Positions 8,547 to 17,976 are shown, numbered from the stretch's first letter. The stretch: DNA of 64,000 nt from Anaerolineae bacterium (GCA_022843385.1 JALHNT010000018.1:62001-126000), one strand, 5' to 3'. Notes: generated by a model from the letters alone, not told the origin. Made by a program: numbers and translations.

Positions 8547-10649
8547 CTATGAACCGTACACCGGGATGGTGTTCGGACGGTTCTGCGGCAACTGTTGGTC
8601 AAGCGGCGTCCACAGTGTGTCGAGCAGGATTGCATCTTCTACCCACTGGTACAGGAATACCGGGGTACCATCTGCAATGTTCTGAACACGCTTGGCGACA
8701 CCGAGCCCATAGCGACCAACAAAGACACCGAGGTTATAGACATTCTCAGTAAAGATCTGATTGTACTGAGCCATCAATTCCTGGCGTCCCTGAGGATCGT
8801 AGGTTGAACGATATTGTTCGACAATGTCAATGAGGCTTTGTTCGAAATCCATCAGCGACCGTTCCTGACCGGGAGCAACGCGATGGAACGACAAACCAGC
8901 GGCAGTAATCGGGGCTAGCGCAGTCACATTTCGGAAGGGGAGCGCAAACTCCTGACCACCACGATCAACTGCAATATCCCATGTACCAGCCTCTTCCATG
9001 GTCGTGCTGGTCGCGCTATCCATGACACGCATGTTGATCTGGATACCCACAGTCCCCCACTGGTTGACGAGCGCTTCTGCTACGCTCTGGGTTTCTTTGG
9101 CATCCTGCGAGGCGCGCATCTGGATCACGATCGGTTCGCCAGCCATCGGGCCCTCAGTCCACTCACGAACACCATCGTTATTGGTGTCCAGCAGACCCAT
9201 TTCGTCCAGGAGGATGTTGGCAGAGGCGACATCATAAGGATAGTAAACGACTGATTCCTTGGTGAAGTCAGGAGATCCCGGATAGAGACCGCCTGCCCAG
9301 CCACGAAGGAACGGCCCGCGCATAATCGATTGGGCAATGCCATCTCGGTCGGTGGCATAACTCAATGCCTGACGGAAGCGCAGATCACGGAACAAGGTAC
9401 GAACTGCGGTGTCGCGTTCGCCTTCAATGCCCAGTTCCAGCGAGTAGTTGAACTTTACAAAGTAACCGAGCGTTTCAGGTCCCCAGGTGACCGTGTAGGT
9501 CGCATCGGGAGATTGCGCCTGAGTCATGGCTTCGACAAAGGTGCTGGGGTTTTCCAGGTTCATATGGTCACAATCACCGGCGATGGTGCAGAGATCACGA
9601 CCGATACCGCTTGGCCCCTTGCGATACTGTACTTCATCCAGATACGGGAGCTGATTGCCGGCTTCGTCGACTTTCCAGTAATACGGATTACGACGCATAA
9701 TCATCAGCTCATCGGTCTTGTATTCAGTGATGGCCCATGGCCCCATCGTTACCAGCGGCAGATTATCCGGTGCCAGCGCATCGGCGAAGTCCCTGTAGGT
9801 CGGCTTCGGATCGGCTTCGCTCCACAGTGGGTGCAACGGCTTGAGCTGATGAGCAGGCATCACATGAAAAACATCTTCCGCCAGCAAGTACCAGAAATCC
9901 AGCGGCTTGGGAACCGGGAATGTGAACTTGATGGTGAAGTCATCAACCTTTTCCAGTGATGCTTCCTTACCATCCCACGTCCAGGCGTCGATATGGCGCG
10001 GGGCGTTCACGTTCGTGTCGAGTACATACCCTTCCCAGGTGAACATCACATCATCAGCCGTGAATGGCTGACCATCTGACCACTTTGCTCCCTCAATCAG
10101 GTACATGGTCAGTTCCATGCCATCAGCCGACCACTCCCAACGCATCGCAAGGTTGGGCATAGGCTCGATATCCTGGTCAGCACGGAACAGCGGGCCGGTC
10201 TTGACTAGGCCCTGATAGCGCGAGGTATACGACTCGATACCGAACCAGCCCATTGTGGTACCGGCCATATCGTTGTAGCCGGCCGTTGGGCAGGCAGAGA
10301 AGCCACGCCAAAGGTCGCCATAGACGCCGATACCATCCTTCATACCACTCGTCAGATAGACCTGGGGTTCTTTGGGTAGGCGTTCTTCAACGGGGGGGAG
10401 TGCGCCCGATTCCACCAATGCGTCCAGCCAGGGTGCCTGATGGTATTCCGGAAGCGCCTTATAAGTAACAATTTCACTGATTGGTAACTTAGTGACCGTG
10501 CCGCCACCGACACCAATATCGGGTGCATCGGGATACGGGATGGGTGGCGCGACTGAACCCTGTGCTGCCACAGGAGCCAGTATCATGGCAGTCAATAACA
10601 TGGTCATGGACGCTACTAGAGCGACTGTCGCCCATTTGCGTACTGTCAT
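8547..10649 (-). CDS. Extracellular solute-binding protein, family 5 (oligopeptide/oligosaccharide type)
   Basis: A 700-residue SBP_bac_5 protein, longer than usual (500-600). The signal peptide is MTVRKWATVALVASMTMLLTA followed by a stretch ending in PVAAQG. There is no lipobox cysteine. Family landmarks include GAKWSDGQPFTADDVMFTWEG, KVDDFTIKFTFPVPKPL, LRFRQALSYATDRDGIA and the C-terminal LLDTLWTPLDQ. A very strong ribosome site (AGGAGGAGC) precedes the ATG. It should deliver substrate to OppBC. With a GH4 glycosidase at the end of the operon the ligand may be an oligosaccharide; family-5 binding proteins take peptides or glycans, and the sequence alone does not decide. Confidence 0.92.
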   Translation of the reverse strand: MTVRKWATVALVASMTMLLTAMILAPVAAQGSVAPPIPYPDAPDIGVGGGTVTKLPISEIVTYKALPEYHQAPWLDALVESGALPPVEERLPKEPQVYLTSGMKDGIGVYGDLWRGFSACPTAGYNDMAGTTMGWFGIESYTSRYQGLVKTGPLFRADQDIEPMPNLAMRWEWSADGMELTMYLIEGAKWSDGQPFTADDVMFTWEGYVLDTNVNAPRHIDAWTWDGKEASLEKVDDFTIKFTFPVPKPLDFWYLLAEDVFHVMPAHQLKPLHPLWSEADPKPTYRDFADALAPDNLPLVTMGPWAITEYKTDELMIMRRNPYYWKVDEAGNQLPYLDEVQYRKGPSGIGRDLCTIAGDCDHMNLENPSTFVEAMTQAQSPDATYTVTWGPETLGYFVKFNYSLELGIEGERDTAVRTLFRDLRFRQALSYATDRDGIAQSIMRGPFLRGWAGGLYPGSPDFTKESVVYYPYDVASANILLDEMGLLDTNNDGVREWTEGPMAGEPIVIQMRASQDAKETQSVAEALVNQWGTVGIQINMRVMDSATSTTMEEAGTWDIAVDRGGQEFALPFRNVTALAPITAAGLSFHRVAPGQERSLMDFEQSLIDIVEQYRSTYDPQGRQELMAQYNQIFTENVYNLGVFVGRYGLGVAKRVQNIADGTPVFLYQWVEDAILLDTLWTPLDQQLPQNRPNTIPVYGS

Positions 10650-10770
10650 TTTTTTTGCTCCTCCTAAAACTATTAATACCCCACTGGCAAAGCAAAACTT
10701 CCTAGCGTGGATTCATAAGCCTCCTTTGTTGAACAGGTAGCACATCTGCGTACGCGATGGGTACGCCGGG

Positions 10771-11790
10771 TTATGCGTCATCATGTAGCCAACAGGCAGC
10801 CTGGTGTCCTGGACGGACTTCACGCAAAACAGGCTTTTGCTCATGACATTTCTTCATGACACGGGGGCAGCGGGGTGCAAAAGCACAACCGCGGATCTCC
10901 TCGGTTGGCATTGGAACGATACCCTTGATGGGTTCGAGGTGTTGCCCTTTTCGCCCCAGGACTGGAACAGAATTCAAGAGACCAACGGTGTAGGGATGCA
11001 GTGGCTCATGATAGAGTGTTTGGGTCTCGGCGAGCTCGACGATTTTTCCCAGATACATCACCGCAACTTGGTCTGCCATTTGCGATACCACGCCCAGGTT
11101 GTGCGTAATCATGATGATAGCGGTATCAGCATCGGCCTGAAGCTGGTTCATCAGGTCGAGTATCTGAGCCTGGACGGTCACATCCAGCGCGGTAGTCGGT
11201 TCATCTGCAATGAGGATGGAAGGGTTGCAGGACAAGGCGAGCGCGATCATCACCCGCTGGCGCATGCCACCACTTAATTGATGCGGGAATTCTCTCATGC
11301 GCTGTTTGGGTGCGCCGATTTGTACTTTGGTTAGCATTTCCAGCGCGCGGTCATAGGCTTGCTTGCGATTTACCTTTTGATGGATCTGCACCACTTCTGC
11401 AATCTGATCCCCTATTGTGTAGAGGGGATTGAGAGACATCATGGGTTCCTGAAAAATCATCGCAATTTCGCCACCGCGAATCCGGCGAATTTCTGCACCG
11501 CGCGGATCAAGTTGGGCAATATCAATCACGTCGCCAGTCTCTTTGCGATGGAGGTTGATCTGTCCGTCGATAATCTTTCCGGGTGGAGATTGTAGCAAGC
11601 GCATGACAGACATCGACAAGACACTTTTTCCACAACCACTTTCGCCTACAAGGCCAAGTGTTGTTCGACGGGGAAGCGTAAGATCAACCCCGTCAAGCGC
11701 GCGCACTGTACTTCTCTCGAGGTAAAAATATGTCTTGAGATTCTTGATTTCCAGAATAGGCGCAGTTGAAATATCAGATCCATCAGACAT
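10771..11790 (-). CDS. oppD: Oligopeptide/dipeptide-type ABC transporter ATPase (OppD/DppD)
   Basis: A 339-residue ATPase, first gene of the operon. The ATG at 11790 has AGGGGGAG eight bases upstream; an in-frame start 78 bp earlier lacks such a site. Walker A is [14 protein letters not shown], the signature [15 protein letters not shown], Walker [13 protein letters not shown] and the switch histidine MITHNLGVV. The oligo_HPY tail contains [14 protein letters not shown], the cysteine set seen in OppD proteins. It forms a heterodimer with the OppF-like subunit encoded 6.5 kb downstream in the same operon. The 121 bp between it and the binding-protein gene may hold a secondary promoter. Confidence 0.93.
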   Translation of the reverse strand: MSDGSDISTAPILEIKNLKTYFYLERSTVRALDGVDLTLPRRTTLGLVGESGCGKSVLSMSVMRLLQSPPGKIIDGQINLHRKETGDVIDIAQLDPRGAEIRRIRGGEIAMIFQEPMMSLNPLYTIGDQIAEVVQIHQKVNRKQAYDRALEMLTKVQIGAPKQRMREFPHQLSGGMRQRVMIALALSCNPSILIADEPTTALDVTVQAQILDLMNQLQADADTAIIMITHNLGVVSQMADQVAVMYLGKIVELAETQTLYHEPLHPYTVGLLNSVPVLGRKGQHLEPIKGIVPMPTEEIRGCAFAPRCPRVMKKCHEQKPVLREVRPGHQAACWLHDDA

Positions 11791-12004
11791 ACAACAATCT
11801 CCCCCTGGAGTTGCGATTGGATCGGGATACTGATTTGGGTGCCTCTGGAATCCCAGAGTAATGGACATGTTCGTAACGAGGGGGAAATGCGAAATACATT
11901 TCAGAAATAACGGTCATGTTGTTTGCGCCAGAATGTACTATGTGAAAGAAATCTCTTGTACAATGGAAAATAACCATTGGCTAGCATCTATTGAAACACT
12001 CATT

Positions 12005-12030
12005 TGTGTGATTGTCAAGTCAATCACACA
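12005..12030. promoter_or_regulatory. Perfect inverted repeat, candidate operator
   Basis: TGTGTGATTG (12005-12014) and CAATCACACA (12021-12030) are perfect 10-bp arms around a 6-bp spacer. The site lies between the divergent oppD operon and the DeoR/LacI-type regulator, 45 bp before that regulator's ATG. Autoregulation and control of the opp operon by this regulator are inferred. Confidence 0.6.
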
Positions 12031-12047
12031 TTATCCGAACAACGAGG

Positions 12048-12063
12048 GTGTTCATTCGAACAC
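12048..12063. promoter_or_regulatory. Second short palindrome before regulator start
   Basis: GTGTTC (12048-12053) and GAACAC (12058-12063) form perfect 6-bp arms around ATTC, 11 bp before the ATG at 12075. It could be a second half of the regulatory region or a hairpin in the leader. Confidence 0.4.
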
Positions 12064-12074
12064 TATCTGGCGAC

Positions 12075-13151
12075 ATGAACAAAGAAGATCGTCAACTCTA
12101 TATCCTTCAATTGGCCCAACAATCGGATGGACAGGAAATCCTCATCACACGAGAGTTAGCCGCCCAGCTAGGCGTCTCCGAAATGACCATTCGGCGCGAC
12201 TTACATGCGCTCTCACAATCAGGCCTGCTGACTCGATTACATGGCGGAGCATCGCCGGCCCGGCAATTCACAACACAGTCATCCAAAGAAATCGGAATTG
12301 TACTGGTCTCCAGAACAGGCAAGTATAGCGACCCATTCTTTAATGCCCTGCTTGAAGGAACTGACCACCGGTTGCAAATGCTCGGCTATCGAATTGCCTA
12401 CATCAACACACGCTCAGAGGTAAACACAGCATCACAAGCTCAAGCCCTGCTGGAATCCCATCCAGCAAGTGGCATCATCCTGGTTGGCCCCGCACTTGGC
12501 GCGGAAAGCGTAGGTTATCTCAGGAGTAAGGTACGTGCGCTGGTACAAACCATCGAAACTCTCGGCCCTGATTTGGATACGATTACCTTCGATGGTTATT
12601 TCGGGATGCGCCAAATGGTCGATCATCTGGTAAAACAGGGCTATCGTCGCCTGGGTTTCATCACTGGACATTTTGACGCGCGTCAGCAGGGATTCATCGA
12701 CGGGGTGAAAGCGCATGGTCTCGTGCTGGAGACCGAATTATGTGTTACCGCCCCCTATGGGTTAGACGGATGGACGCCTGACCTGGGGCATTCAGGCATG
12801 CGCCAGCTTATGGCGCTTCCGCATCCCCCTGATGCGGTTGTTTGTGCTTCTGATCGTATTGCGATTGGTGCAATCCAATGGCTTCACCAACATAGTCTGG
12901 CGGTTCCAGATGATATTGCCGTTACTGGTTTTGACAACATACCCGAGTCAGCCTTTACCGTTCCATCACTGACTACGGTACATGTGCACAAGCAGTTGAT
13001 TGGTGAGTTGGCTGCCGAACGGGTGGTGAAGCGAATCGAAAATGAGAATGAAATCCCGCTTTTGATCCAAACACCCACTCACCTCGTCATTCGCCAGTCA
13101 TGTGGTGCCACCAAACTGAGTGAGGGTCAAAAGCCAGATGATAGGCGATAG
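12075..13151 (+). CDS. Transcriptional regulator: DeoR-type HTH fused to LacI-type sugar-binding domain
   Basis: A 358-residue protein starting at ATG 12075. A TTG start 63 bp upstream would place the operator inside the gene and is unlikely. Residues 1-60 are a DeoR winged helix (ITRELAAQLGVSEMTIRRDLHALSQSGLLTRLHGGA), not a LacI headpiece. Residues about 70-345 are a periplasmic-binding-protein-like ligand domain as in LacI/GalR, with phrases such as PDAVVCASDRIAIGAIQWL, PDDIAVTGFDNIPES and PSLTTVHVHKQLIGELAA. Such hybrids are known regulators of sugar uptake. It is divergent from the opp/GH4 operon and is the obvious candidate to control it. No clear ribosome site is seen. Confidence 0.88.
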   Translation: MNKEDRQLYILQLAQQSDGQEILITRELAAQLGVSEMTIRRDLHALSQSGLLTRLHGGASPARQFTTQSSKEIGIVLVSRTGKYSDPFFNALLEGTDHRLQMLGYRIAYINTRSEVNTASQAQALLESHPASGIILVGPALGAESVGYLRSKVRALVQTIETLGPDLDTITFDGYFGMRQMVDHLVKQGYRRLGFITGHFDARQQGFIDGVKAHGLVLETELCVTAPYGLDGWTPDLGHSGMRQLMALPHPPDAVVCASDRIAIGAIQWLHQHSLAVPDDIAVTGFDNIPESAFTVPSLTTVHVHKQLIGELAAERVVKRIENENEIPLLIQTPTHLVIRQSCGATKLSEGQKPDDRR

Positions 13152-13486
13152 AACGTGGCAAAAGGGGCGTTTCATCTGAACGAAAAAAGAACACTTCTTG
13201 GTAACGAGAAGCAGCAGGTGATGGGGCAGTGACTGATCTGCAATTGTTGTCGAATAATGGCATATCGTCATCTACCAGGATCACGGATCATATCTCAGTT
13301 CTTGCTGCATGGATGTGGTATCAGCTATCAAAAGGCCGAACGGGTGCATAAATCGCGTTCAAATGCGGGCCACGTTGCCGAATATGAATGGCTTAATCAA
13401 CGAACTCGTTCAAACCCCAATCATGACTACCTTGATTAGCGGCTGCAGTCGTAAACACAGCATAACAAAAGCTCTGAAGCGCTCCT
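13152..13486. other. Intergenic gap between regulator and SDR gene
   Basis: There are 335 bp between convergent genes. Two short open frames have no ribosome site and no family features. I see no strong hairpin, repeat or RNA gene. Confidence 0.6.
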
Positions 13487-14245
13487 TCAGCGTTTAATCA
13501 TAAAGCCACCATCAACAAAGAGTTCGCTGCCGGTGGAGAAGCTGGCGTCCTCCGAGAGCAACCAGCACACTGCCTGCGCCACTTCCGCCGGACGCGCCAT
13601 CCGTCCCAGCGCATGAAGGCCGTTGGCATAAGCCCGCAGCCCCGTCGGATCGGGCTGGCTTTCGATGTAGCGATCCGTGAAGGGCGTATCCACCCAACCG
13701 GGACAAATGCTGTTAACGCGGATACCCTGTGGAGCGAGTTCCTGCGCCAGCGAACGACTCAGACTCAGGACTGCGCCTTTGGTGGTGTGATACGGTGCGC
13801 CGCCGGGTGAGCCGATGAAGGCTGAGACGGAACACATGTTGACAATCGCACCACCGCCTGATTGCTTCATATGAGGAACCGTGTGCTTGATTGGCAGGAA
13901 GACCCCGCGCACATTGACTGCCATCATGCGATCCCAATCCTCAACCGCTAGCGACTCAACCGGCCCGGTGCGATTGATGGCGGCCACTGTGACCAACAGC
14001 GTCGGCCCACCGAAGTGCGTCGCCGCGCTGGCAACGGCTGCTTTCACCTGTGCCTCATCGCTGACGTCCGTCGCGACGAACAATGCGCGTTCACCCAGTT
14101 CAGCCGCCAGGGCCGGGGCTGAACTCTCGGCCACATCCAGCAAGGCTACGGACGCGCCGCGCTCGACCAGCAGGCGAACGGTTGCCGAGCCAATCGCGCC
14201 ACCTGCGCCTGTCACCAGTGCTACTTTGCCATCGAAGTCTGCCAT
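13487..14245 (-). CDS. SDR-family NAD(P)-dependent oxidoreductase
   Basis: A 252-residue classical short-chain dehydrogenase. The ATG at 14245 has AAAGGG upstream; an in-frame GTG 15 bp earlier overlaps that site. The cofactor motif is TGAGGAIG near residue 12. The catalytic triad is Ser in NMCSVSAFIG, Tyr and Lys in YHTTKGAV. The C-terminus VDGGFMIK is typical of the family. It is the last gene of a GntR-controlled cluster containing another SDR, an enolase-superfamily enzyme and an RraA-type protein, which suggests dehydrogenation of a sugar or keto-deoxy sugar acid. The exact substrate cannot be read from the sequence. Confidence 0.88.
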   Translation of the reverse strand: MADFDGKVALVTGAGGAIGSATVRLLVERGASVALLDVAESSAPALAAELGERALFVATDVSDEAQVKAAVASAATHFGGPTLLVTVAAINRTGPVESLAVEDWDRMMAVNVRGVFLPIKHTVPHMKQSGGGAIVNMCSVSAFIGSPGGAPYHTTKGAVLSLSRSLAQELAPQGIRVNSICPGWVDTPFTDRYIESQPDPTGLRAYANGLHALGRMARPAEVAQAVCWLLSEDASFSTGSELFVDGGFMIKR

Positions 14246-14260
14246 CGATTGCCCTTTCAC

Positions 14261-15016
14261 CTAACCAGGCCGATAACGCACCAGGTTTTGCAGATATGCC
14301 CCATCGGCATACAGCGTCGTGCCAGTCACATAACTCGAAGCCGCAGAAGCCAGAAACAGCGCCGGGCCAATCATCTCATCGGTCTGCGCCACCCGCCCCA
14401 GCGGAATCCACTCACGGAATTTGTCCTCGCCGATGGCGTGAATGACTTCGCGGTTGATCTCGGTCTCGACAGCCCCCGGTGCGAAGTTATTGACGCGGAT
14501 GCCCAGCGGTGCCAGTTCGACGGCGATGGCTTTGGTGAACATCGCCAGGGCGGCTTTGGAGGCCGAGTAAGCCGCATTGTGTGGATAGGGCATGGTGTCG
14601 TGAATGGAGGTGATGTTGATGATGGAAGCGCCAGTCGATTGCTTCAACAGCGGCAGCAATCGGTGCGTCAGGTCAAAGGGAGCGCGTACATTCACCTTCC
14701 AGATGGTATCCAGATCATCCAGATTCAGGTGTTCAAGCGGCATGATGATCTCGACGCCGGCATTGTTCACCAGGATGTCGAGGTGGGTTTCATGATCCAG
14801 CAGGGTTTGTGCCAGATGGGCCACCTCCTCGGCCTGTGCTAAGTCGGCCCGCACAAACCGCCCCTTCAGTTCAGCCGCCAGTGACTCTCCAGCCGCCGGG
14901 TTACGCCCATGCACCCACACCCTTGCGCCAGCCGCCGCGAATCCCTGGGCAATCGCTTTGCCGATCCCGCCGGTGCTGCCCGTCACCAGCGCGATTTTTC
15001 CATCCAGTACGCCCAT
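14261..15016 (-). CDS. SDR-family NAD(P)-dependent oxidoreductase
   Basis: A 251-residue classical SDR. The ATG at 15016 has GAGGTGAGGTG directly before it; longer in-frame versions would run into the upstream gene. The cofactor motif is TGSTGGIG, the NNAG block is VNNAGVEI, the catalytic Ser is in NITSIHD and Tyr/Lys are in YSASKAAL. It starts 4 bp after the enolase-superfamily gene ends, so the two are tightly coupled. With the second SDR it could supply the two oxidation steps of a non-phosphorylating sugar or 6-deoxysugar degradation route (for example fucose-type). That is inference from gene content. Confidence 0.88.
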   Translation of the reverse strand: MGVLDGKIALVTGSTGGIGKAIAQGFAAAGARVWVHGRNPAAGESLAAELKGRFVRADLAQAEEVAHLAQTLLDHETHLDILVNNAGVEIIMPLEHLNLDDLDTIWKVNVRAPFDLTHRLLPLLKQSTGASIINITSIHDTMPYPHNAAYSASKAALAMFTKAIAVELAPLGIRVNNFAPGAVETEINREVIHAIGEDKFREWIPLGRVAQTDEMIGPALFLASAASSYVTGTTLYADGAYLQNLVRYRPG

Positions 15017-15020
15017 CACC

Positions 15021-16247
15021 TCACCTCTCGTCAAACCAGGCGGTGCCGGGCAAGCGCCAGCGTTTGCCCACCGCCGCATTCAGTTCAATGCCAAAACCCG
15101 GCGCATCCCCTGGAGTCACCCAACCGGGGACAAACCAGCCATCTGTGCCGCCCTGCGCCAATTCGTGGAAGAACGGCACATCATGGGCGTGAAATTCACA
15201 GACGGTGAAGTTCGGCACCGTAACCGCCAGATGTGCACTCGCCATCAGCGCCAGCGGACTGCCGATCATATGAAAGGCCACCGGCTTATTGGCGGCTGCG
15301 CCCATATCGGCGATCTTGCGCCCTTCAGCCAGTCCACCAGCCTTTTGCAGATCCGGCGTCAGCACATCGCACAAATCCTCGACGATCAGGTTCCAGAATC
15401 CCTGGCGCAGTTGCAGGTTCTCGCCAGTGCCAATCGGCGTGGTGGTGTGCTGGCGCAGGTAGGCCAGCGAACGCCGATCATCAGGCGGCACCGGGTCTTC
15501 CAGCCACAGCAGACGACAGGCTTCCAGTTCTTTCGCCACCTGCAAAATGTCGTTGGGACGATAACGCCAGTGAGCGTCCATCGCCAGATCAACGTTCGGC
15601 CCGACGGCCTCGCGGATGGCTGTCGTCAGGTGTACCATCCAGTCGATGTCGGCACTGTTCAGGGCATAACCGGTCGGCGAGTCGAAGGTGGTGCCGGGCA
15701 AGTCCAGATCAAACTTCAGGGCGGTGTAGCCGAGCGCGGTCATGGCGCGGGCGCGGCTGACCGATCCGGCGATCACATCCTCGCGGCTGAGATGACGCTG
15801 CGGCGCTTCTTTTTCCCAACTGGCGGGCGACTCCTGCAACAGCGGCGACAGACATTCCAACGCACCATCGGCATGACAATCGAGGTAGATGCGCGCCCGG
15901 TCACGGAACTTGCCGCCCAATAGCTGCCAAACCGGCAGCCCGGTATCCTTGCCTTTCAGATCCCAGAGGGCGGCTTCGATGCCAGATATGGCGTTCCAGA
16001 TAATGCCGGCGGTCGAGCCGGTGCCAGAGGCCGCCCAGCGCATTTTCTCCACCAGGCGCTCGATGTTACTGGCTTCCTCGCCGACCAGAATCGTGCTGAA
16101 TTCGTCGATGATGCGGGTCAACCCTGGCGCGAAGAAACACTCACCGGTGCCATACAGTCCGCCATCGCGGTCACTGTAGACCCGCACATACGTCCAGTGA
16201 AAGTTCGCCTGGACAACCGCTGTTTCCAGTTTAGTGATGCGTGGCAT
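15021..16247 (-). CDS. Mandelate racemase/muconate lactonizing (enolase superfamily) sugar-acid dehydratase
   Basis: A 408-residue enolase-superfamily protein. A GTG 6 bp upstream is also possible because it overlaps the preceding stop. An N-terminal capping domain is followed by the (beta/alpha)7-beta barrel. Metal ligands are Asp in DLAMDAHW, Glu in WLEDPVPP and Glu in GTGENLQL. The catalytic lysine region is ALKFDLD and the late histidine is in FHMIGSPLALMAS. The composition fits aldonate dehydratases of the mandelate-racemase subgroup, which make 2-keto-3-deoxy acids. Clustering with two SDRs and an RraA-like aldolase supports a sugar-acid pathway. The particular sugar acid is unknown. 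Confidence 0.88.
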   Translation of the reverse strand: MPRITKLETAVVQANFHWTYVRVYSDRDGGLYGTGECFFAPGLTRIIDEFSTILVGEEASNIERLVEKMRWAASGTGSTAGIIWNAISGIEAALWDLKGKDTGLPVWQLLGGKFRDRARIYLDCHADGALECLSPLLQESPASWEKEAPQRHLSREDVIAGSVSRARAMTALGYTALKFDLDLPGTTFDSPTGYALNSADIDWMVHLTTAIREAVGPNVDLAMDAHWRYRPNDILQVAKELEACRLLWLEDPVPPDDRRSLAYLRQHTTTPIGTGENLQLRQGFWNLIVEDLCDVLTPDLQKAGGLAEGRKIADMGAAANKPVAFHMIGSPLALMASAHLAVTVPNFTVCEFHAHDVPFFHELAQGGTDGWFVPGWVTPGDAPGFGIELNAAVGKRWRLPGTAWFDER

Positions 16248-16249
16248 GG

Positions 16250-16939
16250 TCACATAATCCCGAACTTGGCGAAGGCCGATACTGCCGACATTCCGCTTTC
16301 CAGCGCCTTGCGCACCTCGTTCTCACCGCGCACTTTCTCCAGCGCACCGGTGAACACATCCTGTTCAACAGCTTGCGGCACTACGCACACGCCATCGATA
16401 TCGCCGAAGATGATGTCACCGGGTTCTATCCGCGCCTGACCGATCTCCACCGGGATGCGGAAATCGACGACCTTGCCGCGCGCCCCCTGATCCTGGGCAT
16501 AGCGCCCGGTCGAGAACACCGGAAAGCCCAGGTGCAGAATGCCGCGCGTATCCCGCGAGTGACCGTTGAGGACAGCGCCATTGGCTTTCAGATGGATGGC
16601 GCGGGTTGAGAGCAATTCACCCCACAGGGCATAATTGGGCGAGCCGCCGGTTGCCAGATAGATTTCACCCGGTTTCAGATCATCGAGCGCTTCAAATAAC
16701 AGGCCGAAGGGCTTGGGGCCAACGGCGGTCTGACCATAGGCGCGTTCGGAGAAGTAATCCGCCACCAGCACCGGCATGGCCCGTCCAATGGTCACCATAT
16801 CGTCGCGCAGCGGCCGGATCTCAGCCGGCAAAAACTGGCGCGTCAGCCCGTGTTTATCCATCACATCGCCGACCACGGCCGTGAATAACTCGCGCCGGGC
16901 GAGGGCAAACAAATCAGCATCAGAAGCCCACAGCGTCAT
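16250..16939 (-). CDS. RraA-family protein (HMG/CHA aldolase-like)
   Basis: A 229-residue member of the RraA/demethylmenaquinone-methyltransferase-like fold. Typical blocks are VGDVMDKHG near the N-terminus, ALWGELLSTRAIHLKANGAV, NGHSRDTRGI and GDIIFGDIDGVCVVPQ. The family includes class II pyruvate aldolases acting on 4-hydroxy-4-methyl-2-oxoglutarate and oxaloacetate, and the RNase E inhibitor RraA. In this setting an aldolase or decarboxylase for a keto-acid is the better guess. It is the first structural gene after the GntR regulator, and its TGA overlaps the GTG alternative start of the next gene. Confidence 0.85.
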   Translation of the reverse strand: MTLWASDADLFALARRELFTAVVGDVMDKHGLTRQFLPAEIRPLRDDMVTIGRAMPVLVADYFSERAYGQTAVGPKPFGLLFEALDDLKPGEIYLATGGSPNYALWGELLSTRAIHLKANGAVLNGHSRDTRGILHLGFPVFSTGRYAQDQGARGKVVDFRIPVEIGQARIEPGDIIFGDIDGVCVVPQAVEQDVFTGALEKVRGENEVRKALESGMSAVSAFAKFGIM

Positions 16940-17033
16940 GGTTCACTTCCCTACACTATAAGTCGGAGCAAGATTAGCGCCATCCTCGGATCGTGGCCCC
17001 TGCCGATCTCGCACCGTCATGGGCGGAGGGAGG

Positions 17034-17744
17034 CTAGGGCTTAATCATCGAGCGATAGATGGCGTCGATGGCATCATCAAAATGGATTGCCATCGCGCTG
17101 GCTGCGCCTTCGGCATCCCCGGCAGCGATCCGATCCACAATCGCCTCGTGGAGCGTCTGTACCCGCAGCAACTGCTCATCAGTAAAACGGCTGCGCAGCC
17201 CTTCCTTGATCGTATCCTTCAGCACATCGCGGATCGACTCGATCAGGTGAGCCATCAGCGTATTGCGCGACGCCGCTGCGATCCGCATATGCAGGTCGAG
17301 ATCCAGGTCGGCGTACAGCGCGTGCTGATAGAGGTGGTTTCGCATATCGGCCACCAGGTCGCGCATCTGCGCCGTTTCGCTGACGAGTGCGCTGCGCGCC
17401 GCCAGCAGGGCGCTCTGGATTTCCAGCCCACGCCGAATCTCCAGCAGCTCGATCAACGAGCGCGAGTCCAGCGCCACCGCCCGCTCGAAGAACAGGCGCA
17501 GGCTGTCGCTGGAAATCGGCCTGACAATCGGCGTCTTGCCATTGCTCACTTCGATCAGCGAACGACCTTCCAGCGTCTTGAGCGCCTCACGAATGATCGG
17601 CTTGCTGACGCTGAACTCTTCCGCCAGCCGCGCTATCGAGGGCAGAGGATCGCCTGGCTTGAAGCCATCCGTCTCGATGCGCTGTGCCAGCAGATCAGCC
17701 ACTTGTTCCGCCAGCGTTGAGCGGTTGAGCTTGATTGTGGTCAT
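17034..17744 (-). CDS. GntR-family regulator, FadR subfamily
   Basis: A 236-residue regulator starting at ATG 17744 with AAGGG upstream; a GTG 15 bp earlier is possible. The N-terminal winged helix is DPLPSIARLAEEFSVSKPIIREALKTLEGRSLI (about residues 30-65). The C-terminal alpha-helical FCD domain shows conserved histidines in DLDLHMRIA and VQTLHEAIVDRI, which in this family bind metal and an organic acid effector. It is divergent from a sugar ABC transporter and upstream of the sugar-acid cluster, so it probably represses both in response to a pathway intermediate. Confidence 0.9.
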   Translation of the reverse strand: MTTIKLNRSTLAEQVADLLAQRIETDGFKPGDPLPSIARLAEEFSVSKPIIREALKTLEGRSLIEVSNGKTPIVRPISSDSLRLFFERAVALDSRSLIELLEIRRGLEIQSALLAARSALVSETAQMRDLVADMRNHLYQHALYADLDLDLHMRIAAASRNTLMAHLIESIRDVLKDTIKEGLRSRFTDEQLLRVQTLHEAIVDRIAAGDAEGAASAMAIHFDDAIDAIYRSMIKP

Positions 17745-17763
17745 AGAACCCTTATCCACCTAC

Positions 17764-17862
17764 CTGTCAACTTATCATACAGGTTTTGTACTGGTTGATA
17801 ATTCTACCACCCTTCTCGCCTGGTTGACAGCCGCGCCGACCAGCTATCAGATAGGTTGACAG
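17764..17862. promoter_or_regulatory. Candidate GntR operator region with three TTGACAG half-sites
   Basis: CTGTCAAC (17764-17771, reverse) and GTTGACAG (17823-17830 and 17855-17862, forward) repeat the same core within 100 bp between the divergent GntR and ABC transporter genes. The first copy sits inside CCTGT/ACAGG arms (17763-17783). FadR-type GntR proteins commonly bind short palindromes in such intergenic regions, so these are candidate operators. Confidence 0.45.
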
Positions 17863-17885
17863 TATGATACATCCATGCCATAATT
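17856..17885 (+). promoter_or_regulatory. Candidate sigma70-type promoter for the sugar ABC operon
   Basis: TTGACA (17856-17861) and ATAATT (17880-17885) are separated by 18 bp, about 90 bp before the binding-protein start. The -35 hexamer is part of a TTGACAG repeat, so a repressor bound there would block the promoter. Confidence 0.45.
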
Positions 17886-17976
17886 CGTGCAAGTCACCGG
17901 CTCCCCGCCTGGGTTCTCGGTTGAGCAAACGGAAAAAGGTTGAGCGCATACAATTTTGTTGGAGAAAGAGGCTAGA

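Noticed and set aside
3191..11790. Interpreting the first operon as a nickel or metal importer because of the cytochrome
   Set aside because: The binding protein has ordinary family-5 peptide/oligosaccharide features and the operon ends in GH4; nothing points to a metal ligand.
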